DNA from: Allobogoriella alba
GTDB lineage: Bacteria; Actinomycetota; Actinomycetes; Actinomycetales; Actinomycetaceae
Direction: 5' to 3'
Assembly: GCF_042665525.1 (NCBI RefSeq)
Contig: NZ_JBHTCQ010000001.1
Location: 1,116,001-1,180,000, forward strand
Length of the DNA: 64,000 nucleotides
The notes beneath the pieces were generated by a model, which was given only the letters and a program-made list of their open reading frames with translations, had not been told where the DNA came from and made no database searches. A program made the translations under genes and the position numbers. This document shows, piece by piece, positions 42,260-50,628 of this stretch; position 1 is the stretch's first letter, and each line of letters opens with the position of its first letter.

Positions 42260-44272
42260 TCAGAAGCGACCACCGCCTCCACCGAAGCCACCGCCGCCGA
42301 AGCCTCCTCCGCCGCCGCCGAAGCCGCCGCCTCCGCCCCAGCCACCGCCGAAGCCGCCCCCGCGGCCACCGCCCAGGACGCTGCCGATGATGCCGCCCAG
42401 GACGAGTGATCCGACGTCCACGCCGCCGCGGCGACCGCCGCCGTAACCGCCTCCTCCGAAGCCGCCTCCGCCGAAGCCGCCCCAGTCGTCGTCCCAGCGG
42501 CTCGCGTCCCGCTGGGCGAGGTTCTGCGCGTCTGCGGCGCGGCGCTCGGCCTCGGCCAGGTGTCTCATGGCCGCGACGGGGTCCTGGCCCGCGAGCCGGT
42601 GCGCCTCGCCCGCCAACCGCTCTGCCTCCGACAGGCGGGTGCGAGCCTCGGGCCCGACCGAGCCGCGGTGGGTCGAGATGTAGGCGGAGACGCTGCGGAG
42701 GCGCGCGTCGAACCGGCCGAGCCGGTCATGGAGCTGCGCCCCGGCGCGACGACGGTTCTCGTCCTCGGACCGCACGCCGGCCAGGGCGGCGTCGATCGCG
42801 GTCTCCGCGGACTCCAGGCGCTGCAGCGCGGCGAGCGGGTCGCCGCCCGTCCGTGCCTCGTGCCCCTGGGCGATGGCTGCCTCGGCCTCCTTGCGGCGGG
42901 CGTTGATGTCCAGGTCGTCAGGGGCGAGCCGGCGGGCGTCCTGCACATCGGCGGTGATCGAGGCGATGGCGACGTCGAGCCGCTCCGCGGCGTCCTCGAG
43001 GGTGGCGCCCGCGCCCTGCACCTCCTGCAGGAGCGTCGCGGCCTGCCCGATCGCCTCCTCGGCGATCCGCACGTGCGTGACGGCGGTCTGCCGGTCGCCG
43101 CCCGCGACCTTCTCCCGTCCCTCCTGCACGGACTCCCGCGCCGAGGTGAGCAGTGCCTTGGCCTGGTCAGGGTTCTTCGAGACCGACGTCAGGGCACCGG
43201 TGGGATAGCGGTTGGCGAGCTGGGCCAGCTGGGCGCGTGCGCCCTCGATCTGCCGCTCGACCTCGGTGGCGCGCTGCTCCATCTCGTCGAGTGCCTGTGG
43301 CGCACGGGCCTGGATGTCGCGCAGCTTCGCGAAGTGCTCCGCCTGGGCCGAGAGCGCGTCGTCGATCTCGCTGGTGAGCTGGATGATGTCGGCGTACATC
43401 TGCCGCTGCTGCGGCTCGGTCTCCGGGATGTGGTCGTCCAGCTTCTGGCGGATGCTGAACGCCTTGCGGGACGCCTCCTTGGCCTGCTCGAGCGCTGCGG
43501 TGAACCGGTCCGTCGCCTGCAGCCCGAACTGCGCCTTGGCGAACCCGAGCTCCTCCTCGGAGCTGCGGATGGCGTCGTCCGCGGCGAGCAGGGCGTGGCC
43601 GGCGCGCGCCGAGAGTTGCTCGGTGGGCAGGTTGAGCGGGTGGTCCGGCGGCAGCTTCGGCTTGGACTCGCGGGGTGCCTGCTGCTGCTCGCCCTGGCCG
43701 CGGCGGCTGCGCCGTCGTACCGCGACGACGACGCCGATCACCCCGACGACAACGACGATCGCCACGAGAACGCCCAAGAAGCCGATCGCGCCGCCCAGGC
43801 CGCCGCCGGTGGCGAGGTCCTGGACTCCCTCGGCGTAGGCGACGCCGGCTCCGGACCAGTCGCCGTCGCTGAGCTCGGGCAGGACCTGATCCTCGATCAT
43901 CGCGTCCAGATCGTCCTGGCTGTAAGCGGCGTCGTTGCTGGCCGACGCGCCCCATGCGCTGTCATCGATGGCGACGACGAGCAGCGGGTTGTTGTTCCCG
44001 AAGTTGGACATCTCGGCGGTCTCGCGAGACCACGTGCCGGCGTCAGCACCGTCGAACGTGGAGATGAACGCGACGAACGGGACTTCGCCTTCCACCTCGT
44101 CGAACGCCTGCTGGATCTCGTCGACATCACCCGGGCTGAGCGTCCCGGTCGTGTCATTGACCTGCTCGGGCAGGTTCATCGGGTCCTCGGCGGCGGCCGG
44201 CGAGGCAAGGGTGAGCGCTGGCACGACGGCGAGGGCGGCGGCAGCCAGCGTCGAGGCAGCACGGAGTCTCAC
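42260..44272 (-). CDS. TPM-domain membrane protein with coiled coils and Gly-rich tail
   Basis: A 670-aa exported protein: signal peptide (LAAAALAVVPALTLASPAAA), an N-terminal TPM domain (residues about 35-155; QVNDTTGTLSPGDVDEI, LLVVAIDDSAWG), one membrane helix near 165-190 followed by RRRSRR, then about 400 residues of Ala/Glu/Arg-rich helices likely to be coiled coil, and a C-terminal GGFGGGG low-complexity tail. The TPM domain would face outward and the helices inward. Gene order with pspA suggests an envelope-stress function. The GTG start at 44272 has an AAGGA SD. Confidence 0.88.
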   Translation of the reverse strand: MRLRAASTLAAAALAVVPALTLASPAAAEDPMNLPEQVNDTTGTLSPGDVDEIQQAFDEVEGEVPFVAFISTFDGADAGTWSRETAEMSNFGNNNPLLVVAIDDSAWGASASNDAAYSQDDLDAMIEDQVLPELSDGDWSGAGVAYAEGVQDLATGGGLGGAIGFLGVLVAIVVVVGVIGVVVAVRRRSRRGQGEQQQAPRESKPKLPPDHPLNLPTEQLSARAGHALLAADDAIRSSEEELGFAKAQFGLQATDRFTAALEQAKEASRKAFSIRQKLDDHIPETEPQQRQMYADIIQLTSEIDDALSAQAEHFAKLRDIQARAPQALDEMEQRATEVERQIEGARAQLAQLANRYPTGALTSVSKNPDQAKALLTSARESVQEGREKVAGGDRQTAVTHVRIAEEAIGQAATLLQEVQGAGATLEDAAERLDVAIASITADVQDARRLAPDDLDINARRKEAEAAIAQGHEARTGGDPLAALQRLESAETAIDAALAGVRSEDENRRRAGAQLHDRLGRFDARLRSVSAYISTHRGSVGPEARTRLSEAERLAGEAHRLAGQDPVAAMRHLAEAERRAADAQNLAQRDASRWDDDWGGFGGGGFGGGGYGGGRRGGVDVGSLVLGGIIGSVLGGGRGGGFGGGWGGGGGFGGGGGGFGGGGFGGGGGRF

Positions 44273-44458
44273 ACGGTGATCCTTGCCTGGCAGGACCGGA
44301 CCACGCAACGCGTTGAGGTCCCCATTCGCTGACGGAGGAGGTGGGAACTCCCGAGCCCTGACCTGCGTTGACCCTCGGAACCCCCTGCGCCCAGTCGTCA
44401 ATCGTGTGCTGAGTCGTCCGCTGTGTACGACAAGTCGGCACAGCACGCCGGGGGTGGG

Positions 44459-46108
44459 TCATGCGTCGCTGGGGGCGAGGTCCTCGGCGTCGACGATCGT
44501 GTAGCTGTACCCCTGCTCCGCGAGGAAGCGCTGGCGGTGCGCGGCGAAGTCCTGGTCCACGGTGTCCCGCGCGACGACGGCGTAGAAGTGCGCGGTGCGC
44601 CCGTCCTGCTTCGGCCGCATGAGCCGGCCCAGCCGCTGCGCCTCCTCCTGCCGGGACCCGAACGAGCCGGAGACCTGCACGGCGAGCGACGCCTCGGGCA
44701 GGTCGATGGAGAAGTTCGCGACCTTCGAGACCACCAGGAGCGGGATCTCCCCGGTGCGGAAGCCCGCGAAGAGGCGCTGCCGCTCCGCGACCGTCGTCTG
44801 CCCGGTGATGAGCGGTGCCTCCAGGGACTCGGCGAGCTCCTCGAGCTGGTCGATGTACTGGCCGATGATGAGCGTCTGCTCGCCGGGATGCCTGGCCAGG
44901 ATCTGCTTGACCACGCCGGTCTTGCCCGGCGCGGAGGCGGCCAGCCGGTACCGCTCCTCGGGCTCCGCCGTCGCGTACACGAGGCGGTCCGACTCCGGCA
45001 GGGTCAGCCGGACCTCGACGCACTCCGCCGGCGCGATGTAGCCCTGCGCCTCGATGTCCTTCCACGGCGCGTCGTACCGCTTCGGTCCGATGAGGGAGAA
45101 CACCTCGTCCTCCCGGCCGTCCTCCCGCACCAGCGTGGCCGTCAGGCCCAGGCGACGGCGCGCCTGCAGGTCAGCTGTCATCCGGAAGATGGGCGCCGGC
45201 AGCAGGTGCACCTCGTCGTAGACGATGAGGCCCCAGTCGTGCGCGTCGAGCAGCTCCAGGTGGGTGTAGACGCCCTTGCGCCTGTTCGTGAGCACCTGGT
45301 ACGTCGCGATCGTCACCGGCCGGACGTCCTTGCGGGCGCCGGAGTACTCGCCGATCTCGTCGTCGGTCAGCGTGGTGCGCCGGACCAGCTCCTCCCGCCA
45401 CTGCCGCGCTGCCACGGTGTTCGTCACCAGGATCAGCGTGGTCGTCGACGAGCGGGCCATCGCACCGGCGCCGACGAGCGTCTTGCCCGCCCCGCACGGC
45501 AGCACCACGACGCCGGAGCCGCCGTGCCAGAAGGTCTCCACGGCTTCCTCCTGGTACGGCCGGAGGTGCCAGTCCGCCTGGTCGAGCGCGATGGCGTGGG
45601 ACTCGCCGTCGACGTAGCCGGCGAGGTCCTCCGCCGGCCAGCCGAGCTTGACCAGCGCCTGCTTGAGCCGCCCGCGCTCCGAGGGATGGACGACGACGTC
45701 CTCCTCGTCGATCCGTGCGCCGAGCATGCCCTTGGTGCGCCTGGACCGCAGGACCTCCTCCAGCACCGGCTTGTCCAGCGCGTGCAGCACCAGCCCGTGG
45801 GTCGGGTGCTTGACGAGCTGCAGCCGCCCGTACCGGTCCATGGTCTCGGCGACGTCGACCAGCAGCGGGTGCGGCACGGGGTAGCGCGAGTAACGCACCA
45901 GGGCGTCCACGACCTGCTCGGCGTCGTGGCCCGCGGCGCGGGCGTTCCACAGACCCAGCGGCGTGAGCCGGTAGGTGTGCACGTGCTCCGGGGCGCGCTC
46001 GAGCTCGGCGAACGGCGCGATGGCGCGGCGTGCGTCCTTCGCCTCGGGATGGTCGACCTCGAGGAGCAGGGACTTGTCGGACTGGACGATCAGCGGGCCG
46101 TCGGGCAT
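44459..46108 (-). CDS. XPB/Ssl2-type DNA helicase
   Basis: A 549-aa superfamily-2 ATPase, the bacterial XPB homologue. Helicase motifs: I LPCGAGKTLVGAG, II VYDEVHLLPA, III GLTATLVREDGRE (with the RED motif), V/VI SKVANFSIDLPEA and QRLGRLMRPK. The N-terminal damage-recognition-like domain precedes motif I. It is a 3'-5' translocase probably in DNA repair or transcription-linked processes. In mycobacteria it lies near the helicase-associated gene, which here is about 4.5 kb away. GACAAT is 6 bp before the ATG, so it may be leaderless. Confidence 0.94.
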   Translation of the reverse strand: MPDGPLIVQSDKSLLLEVDHPEAKDARRAIAPFAELERAPEHVHTYRLTPLGLWNARAAGHDAEQVVDALVRYSRYPVPHPLLVDVAETMDRYGRLQLVKHPTHGLVLHALDKPVLEEVLRSRRTKGMLGARIDEEDVVVHPSERGRLKQALVKLGWPAEDLAGYVDGESHAIALDQADWHLRPYQEEAVETFWHGGSGVVVLPCGAGKTLVGAGAMARSSTTTLILVTNTVAARQWREELVRRTTLTDDEIGEYSGARKDVRPVTIATYQVLTNRRKGVYTHLELLDAHDWGLIVYDEVHLLPAPIFRMTADLQARRRLGLTATLVREDGREDEVFSLIGPKRYDAPWKDIEAQGYIAPAECVEVRLTLPESDRLVYATAEPEERYRLAASAPGKTGVVKQILARHPGEQTLIIGQYIDQLEELAESLEAPLITGQTTVAERQRLFAGFRTGEIPLLVVSKVANFSIDLPEASLAVQVSGSFGSRQEEAQRLGRLMRPKQDGRTAHFYAVVARDTVDQDFAAHRQRFLAEQGYSYTIVDAEDLAPSDA

Positions 46109-46155
46109 CACGACATTGTCGCGCCTCGCCGGCCCGCGCGGCGAGCGGGCGTTCG

Positions 46156-46707
46156 TCACATGCTGGCGACCCGGGCACCCTCGCCGCGGGTGACCCCCAC
46201 ACCGAGGTTGTAGCTCAGGTGTCCGCCGAGGTACCCACCGACGGCGACGCCGGTGAGGCCCAGCATGCTGAGGAACGTGCCGGTGCGGTGGTGCTCCCGG
46301 CGCCGGGCGAGCCAGCTGCCGAGGAAGCACACGGACGCGACGGCGTTCGCCCCTGCGTGCGCGACGGCGACCCGCTGGGGCTGGCGGTCCCGCCGGCCGA
46401 GCCCGGCGAAGTCGGACAGGCCGGACGCCACCGTCGGCAGGGTGCTCACCAGAGCGGCGCCGACCAGGCGCCGGGCGGCCGTGCGGTCCTGCTCGTCACC
46501 GGTCAGGTCCAGGACGGTCGCGCCGAGGTTCAGACCGATCGGTGCGACGACGAGAAGGGGATGCAGGGCGTGCCCGAGCTGTTTGCCGTGGAGGGCGTCT
46601 CGGAGCGCCCCCTGCGGAACCAGCGTCTCGGCGGCGTGCGTGACCCTGTCCGCGAGCTCGTCCAGCACCGTCGAGCGTTCGAGCGTGCGGACCGCGTGCG
46701 TCAACAT
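46156..46707 (-). CDS. DUF2231-type membrane protein
   Basis: A 183-aa protein with about four hydrophobic segments after a 45-residue hydrophilic N-terminus. HALHPLLVVAPIGLNLGATVLDL is the DUF2231 entry motif with its conserved His residues, which may bind heme or metal. Function unknown. SD GGAGGT precedes the ATG. It is 47 bp upstream of the XPB gene on the same strand. Confidence 0.8.
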   Translation of the reverse strand: MLTHAVRTLERSTVLDELADRVTHAAETLVPQGALRDALHGKQLGHALHPLLVVAPIGLNLGATVLDLTGDEQDRTAARRLVGAALVSTLPTVASGLSDFAGLGRRDRQPQRVAVAHAGANAVASVCFLGSWLARRREHHRTGTFLSMLGLTGVAVGGYLGGHLSYNLGVGVTRGEGARVASM

Positions 46708-46850
46708 CGACTACCTCCGTCTCGCTGTGCGTCGGTGGGCCGAGCGTAGGTCCGATCCGGCCGGCCCGCCCGTCGAGCGCGAGCGCGCCCGCGAGACCGC
46801 GTTCGCGGACCTTGCGTCGGACGTGGGTGGGCGCCCGTACCGTGCCTCGG

Positions 46851-47342
46851 GTGAAGGAGACCGAGAAGGAGATGGCGGCGCTGCAGCGGCTCATGGATGC
46901 CTCGCATGCCGGCGGCACGCCGCACCTGAAGGAGATCGTCAGCGGTGAGCATCGGCTGACTGCCCAGCAGGTCGTCGACCTCATGACGGGCATGAAGGTC
47001 CTCAGCCTTGCCACCGTCACCGCCCGCGGCGAGCCGCGCGTCAGCGCCGTCGACGGGCACTTCCTGCACGGCAGGTGGACCTTCGGTACCGACGGCCGGT
47101 CGGCGAAGGCGCGGCACCTGGCGGCGCGGCCCGCGGTCAGCGCGGCACATGTCGACGGTGAACGGGTCGGGGTCTTCGTGCACGGCCACGCTCGCATGCT
47201 CACTGCAGGCGATGCCGATCTCGAGGAGACGGTCGCGCACTGGGCCGCGCACTACGGCTCCGACCCGCGGACCTGGGGTGAGGACGTCCGCCTCTACGTC
47301 CTGGAGCCCACCTGGATGGTCGGGTACGGGAACCCGGAGTGA
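46851..47342 (+). CDS. Pyridoxamine-5'-phosphate-oxidase-like (split-barrel) protein
   Basis: A 163-aa split-barrel flavin/F420-type protein. The core is VLSLATVTARGEPRVSAVDGHFLHGRWTFGT followed by KARHLAARPAVSAAHVDGERVGVFVHGHARML (typical strand order). Such proteins bind FMN, F420 or heme; since this organism makes F420, an F420-dependent role is possible. TACCGT ends 7 bp before the GTG start, which lacks an SD, so it is probably leaderless. Confidence 0.82.
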   Translation: MKETEKEMAALQRLMDASHAGGTPHLKEIVSGEHRLTAQQVVDLMTGMKVLSLATVTARGEPRVSAVDGHFLHGRWTFGTDGRSAKARHLAARPAVSAAHVDGERVGVFVHGHARMLTAGDADLEETVAHWAAHYGSDPRTWGEDVRLYVLEPTWMVGYGNPE

Positions 47343-47370
47343 CGGCGCGCCCACCCTGCCGAGCACGTAC

Positions 47371-47384
47371 GCTTCCGCGGAAGC
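47371..47384. promoter_or_regulatory. Perfect 14-bp palindrome GCTTCCGCGGAAGC
   Basis: It overlaps the downstream end of a TACGCT -10 (47368-47373) and ends 22 bp before the aminotransferase ATG. The site would block initiation if bound by a repressor. No regulator gene is adjacent. Confidence 0.5.
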
Positions 47385-47406
47385 GCCCGCTCGTCGCAGG
47401 AGGACC

Positions 47407-48624
47407 ATGGACGTCTCACAGCGGTCCGCCGTTCCCGCCTTCGAGGTGATGCGGATCCTCGACCGGGTCGCCGAGCTGCGCGCCCAGGGCCGCGACGTGG
47501 TCTCCCTGTGCGCGGGCGAGCCCTCCGGCGGCGCTCCCGCGGCCGTGCACGCCCGCGCCGAGCGGATCCACGCGGAGCGTGCCGACCTCGGCTACACCCC
47601 CGCGCTCGGGGTCCGGCAGCTGCGGGAGGCCGTCGCCGCGCACTACGGCCGCTGGTACGGCCTGGACGTCGACCCGTCCCGGGTTGCCATCACCACCGGA
47701 TCCTCCGGAGCCTTCCTGCTCGCCTTCCTCGCCGCCTTCGACGTCGGCGACCGGGTGGCCCTCGCCCGTCCCGGCTACCCCGCCTACCGCAACATCCTGC
47801 GTGCGCTGGGCTGCGAGGTGGTCGAGATCGACTGCGGCCCGGCCGAGCGCTTCCAGCCCACCCCCGAGGCGCTCGAGGCGGCGGCACGGTCCGGGCCCCT
47901 GGCCGGGCTGGTCCTCGCCTCACCGGCGAACCCGACCGGCACCATGGTCCGCCGCCCCGACCTGGAGCGGCTCTCCACCTGGTGCCACGAGCACGGCGTA
48001 CGCCTCGTCAGCGACGAGATCTACCACGGCATCACCTACCCGGAGGACCCGGCCGACCCGGACGCGCGCGGGGTGTGCGCATGGGAGGTCGGGGACGCGG
48101 CGGGCGACGGACCGGGGCGCTCCGCCGTCGTGGTGTCCTCGTTCTCGAAGTACTGGGGCATGACCGGGTGGCGGCTGGGCTGGGCGCTCGTCCCGGACGA
48201 CCTCGTCGACGCGGTCGACGCGCTCGCCGGGAATGTCGCCCTGTGCCCGCCGACGCCCGCTCAGCTCGCCGCCGTCGCGGCCTTCACCGAGGAGTCCTAC
48301 ACCGAGGCCGACGCGCGCGTGGCCGAGTTCGCCGCCACCCGATCCCTCCTGCTGGACCGGCTTGACCGGCTCGGTTGGGGCAACGTGGCACCGGCAGACG
48401 GCGCTTTCTACCTGTACGCGGACCTCGGTGACCGGCTCGGCGCCGCATCGGACTCCAGCGCGTGGTGCGCCGACCTGCTGGAGGAGGAAGGGGTCGCCGT
48501 CGTCCCGGGCGCGGACTTCGACGGCGTCAACGGCGGGCGGTACGTGCGGCTCTCGCTGGCCGCCGGCCGGGCGGCGGTGGCCGAGGCGGTGGAGCGGATC
48601 GTGGCCTTCCAGGCGCGTCGGTGA
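47407..48624 (+). CDS. Class I/II PLP-dependent aminotransferase
   Basis: A 405-aa fold-type I aminotransferase of the aspartate/aromatic subgroup. PLP-site motifs: ITTGSSGAFLLAFLAAF, SPANPTGTMV, LVSDEIYHGITY, and the lysine in SSFSKYWGMTGWRLGW that holds PLP, with the terminal Arg in RYVRLSLA. The amino-acid specificity is unknown. SD AGGAGG precedes the ATG. Confidence 0.93.
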   Translation: MDVSQRSAVPAFEVMRILDRVAELRAQGRDVVSLCAGEPSGGAPAAVHARAERIHAERADLGYTPALGVRQLREAVAAHYGRWYGLDVDPSRVAITTGSSGAFLLAFLAAFDVGDRVALARPGYPAYRNILRALGCEVVEIDCGPAERFQPTPEALEAAARSGPLAGLVLASPANPTGTMVRRPDLERLSTWCHEHGVRLVSDEIYHGITYPEDPADPDARGVCAWEVGDAAGDGPGRSAVVVSSFSKYWGMTGWRLGWALVPDDLVDAVDALAGNVALCPPTPAQLAAVAAFTEESYTEADARVAEFAATRSLLLDRLDRLGWGNVAPADGAFYLYADLGDRLGAASDSSAWCADLLEEEGVAVVPGADFDGVNGGRYVRLSLAAGRAAVAEAVERIVAFQARR

Positions 48625-48695
48625 CTGCCGCCTCGGGCAGCTGCCGGTAGGTCCGGCACACCACCGGTCGTGCGCGGGCCCGCTCCGAGGGGCCG

Positions 48696-48722
48696 AGTCA
48701 CACCGAGCGCCGCTGCACCGTC
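48696..48722 (+). promoter_or_regulatory. Candidate ECF41-type promoter (AGTCACA-N16-CGTC)
   Basis: AGTCACA (48696-48702) and CGTC (48719-48722) are exactly 16 bp apart, one mismatch from the TGTCACA-N16-CGTC motif that I recall for ECF41 sigma factors. It lies 116 bp upstream of the ECF41 gene, on the same strand. A 33-codon frame at 48731-48832 would be the first one transcribed. Confidence 0.55.
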
Positions 48723-48837
48723 TCGGGGGCATGAGTACCAGCACACCCGGCGGTGCCGCACGCCCGCCGCGCCCCGTCCCGCCGCGGCCCCGCCGGTTGG
48801 CGCGCCGGCCCGCCGGATCGGTGGCAGGCTGAGGAGG

Positions 48838-49761
48838 GTGACTCGCACCGAGGAGTTCACCGAGCTGCGGCCGATGCTGTTTGCGATCGCCTACCGGATC
48901 CTGGGCTCCGTGAGCGAGGCCGAGGACGCGGTGCAGGAGACCTGGCTGCGCTACGTCGGCACGGACACGGTGCCGCAGAACCCGAAGGCGTTCCTCTCCG
49001 CCGTGGTCACCCGCATCTCGATCGACGTCCTGCGCTCGGCACGCGTGCGACGCGAGCAGTACACGGGGGAGTGGTTCCCGGAGCCGATCCTCGAGGATCC
49101 CTACGACGACCCCGAGCGCGCGGCGGAGCTCGCCGACTCGGTCTCCATGGCCGCGCTGCTCCTGCTCGAGCGCCTCAGCCCGCTGGAGCGGGCGGTGTTC
49201 GTGCTGCACGAGGTGTTCGGCTTCCGCTTCGCCGAGGTGGCGGCCGCCGTCGACCGGTCCGAGGCCGCGTGCCGTCAGCTCGCCGTGCGCGCCCGCCGCC
49301 ACATGGAGGCGGGCCGGCCGCGGTTCGAGGCCGACCGGCGGGAGCGTGAGGAGCTCGCCGCCCGCTTCGTCGACGCCTTCCGGGAAGGCGACGTGGACGC
49401 CTTGCGCGAGCTGCTGGCCGCCGACGTGTCGGTCTCCGGCGACGGCGGCGGCAAGGCGCCCGCCTTCCGGCGGCCGGTGGTGGGCGTGGAGAAGGTCTGC
49501 CGCGTCTTCGCCGCGTTCGCGGAGGCGCTCGGGACCACCGGAGCGGTGGTGGAACCGCACGAGGTCAACCACCAGCCCGGCGTGGTCGTGCGCGACCGGG
49601 AGGGCCTAGTGGCGGCGATCATGGTCCTCGACGTCCTCGACGGACGCATCCAGGCGGTCCGCGCGGTCGCCAACCCCGACAAGCTCGCCCACCTGGGGCC
49701 GGTGGCGGACGTCTGGGCGCTGCACCGGGAGGGGATCCAGGCGCGCCGTCGGCGCACCTGA
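48838..49761 (+). CDS. ECF41-family sigma factor with fused SnoaL-like domain
   Basis: A 307-aa sigma factor: region 2 (FAIAYRILGSVSEAEDAVQETWLRY), region 4 (LSPLERAVFVLHEVFGFRFAEVAAAVDRSEAACRQL, family) and a C-terminal SnoaL-like domain ending with NPDKLAHLG, the ECF41 hallmark. In ECF41 the extension replaces an anti-sigma factor. Usual partner genes encode carboxymuconolactone decarboxylase, oxidoreductase or epimerase (COE); none is adjacent here. GTG start with SD GAGGAGG. It may activate its own promoter at 48696. Confidence 0.93.
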   Translation: MTRTEEFTELRPMLFAIAYRILGSVSEAEDAVQETWLRYVGTDTVPQNPKAFLSAVVTRISIDVLRSARVRREQYTGEWFPEPILEDPYDDPERAAELADSVSMAALLLLERLSPLERAVFVLHEVFGFRFAEVAAAVDRSEAACRQLAVRARRHMEAGRPRFEADRREREELAARFVDAFREGDVDALRELLAADVSVSGDGGGKAPAFRRPVVGVEKVCRVFAAFAEALGTTGAVVEPHEVNHQPGVVVRDREGLVAAIMVLDVLDGRIQAVRAVANPDKLAHLGPVADVWALHREGIQARRRRT

Positions 49762-49778
49762 ACGGTGTCCGCGGCCGC

Positions 49779-50195
49779 TCAGCCGAGCGCCTCCCGCAGG
49801 CGCTGCGCGTACCCGGCCGCCTCGGCGTCGTCGGCGTACTTGGTGCGCGGCCAGAAGAACCCGCGCAGCCCGTCGCCCTTCGTCCGGGGCACCACGTGGG
49901 TGTGGAGGTGCGCCACGGACTGGCTGACGGTGTTGTTCACGGCCACGAACGAGCCCTGCGCGCCGAGCCCTTCGACCATCGCCGTGGCGAGCCGCTGCAC
50001 CGCGCCGAGGTAGGGCGCGAGCTGCTCCGCCGGGAGGTCCGGCAGCGTGACGACGTGAGCGCGGGGCACCAGCAGCACATGCCCCTTGAAGACCGGGCGC
50101 ACGTCGAGGAACCCGACCACGTCCTCCGTCTCCAGGACGCGGTGGGCCGGGCCGCCGTCGACGACGCCGCAGAAGACGCAGGGCTTGCCGCTCAC
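49779..50195 (-). CDS. HIT-family nucleotide-binding hydrolase
   Basis: A 138-aa HIT protein. The triad motif is SVAHLHTHVVPR (HxHxH), and CVFC...H forms the N-terminal zinc-like pair. HIT enzymes hydrolyse nucleoside phosphoramidates or dinucleotide polyphosphates. GTG 50195 overlaps the stop of the DUF2237 gene (GTGA), so the two are coupled. Confidence 0.92.
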   Translation of the reverse strand: MSGKPCVFCGVVDGGPAHRVLETEDVVGFLDVRPVFKGHVLLVPRAHVVTLPDLPAEQLAPYLGAVQRLATAMVEGLGAQGSFVAVNNTVSQSVAHLHTHVVPRTKGDGLRGFFWPRTKYADDAEAAGYAQRLREALG

Positions 50196-50581
50196 GTGAG
50201 CGATCCCGGGTCGTCCGGCACGTCGACGGCGTAGTGTCGCAGCAGCTCCAGCGGAATCACCTCGAGGGCCCGCTCGTGGGTGCAGGCCAGCACCACGGGG
50301 GCCGCAACACCGTCCGCGTGGGCCTGCAGCCACCGGGCGGCGACCACGCACCAGCGGTCGCCTGGGTCGAGCCCCGGGAACTGCCACTCCGGACGCGGCG
50401 TCATCAGGTCGTTCCCGACCCGGCGCTGCTGGTCGAGGAACGCCTGGGTCATGACGGCGCAGACGCTGTGGTTGCCGAGGTCGGTCTCGTCGGCGAGGCA
50501 GCGGCCGGTGCGGTAGTAGCCGGTGACGGGATCGGTCCCGCACTCCTCCAGCTCACCGCCCAGCACGTTCCGGTCCGCCAT
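50192..50581 (-). CDS. DUF2237 family protein
   Basis: A 129-aa protein fitting DUF2237: NVLGGELEECGTDPVTGYYRTG, HSVCAVMTQAFLDQQRRVGNDL and FPGLDPGDRWCVVAARW (conserved Cys and Trp). Function unknown; small and soluble. Coupled to the HIT gene by a GTGA overlap. Confidence 0.9.
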   Translation of the reverse strand: MADRNVLGGELEECGTDPVTGYYRTGRCLADETDLGNHSVCAVMTQAFLDQQRRVGNDLMTPRPEWQFPGLDPGDRWCVVAARWLQAHADGVAAPVVLACTHERALEVIPLELLRHYAVDVPDDPGSLT

Positions 50582-50628
50582 GGCGGCATCATCGCAGGCC
50601 GTGTCGCCGCGTCACACCGGCTCCGCCC

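Noticed and set aside
42260..42500. Repeat array at the 3' end of the TPM gene
   Set aside because: It encodes the in-frame GGFGGGG tail; codon-level low complexity, not a DNA repeat element.
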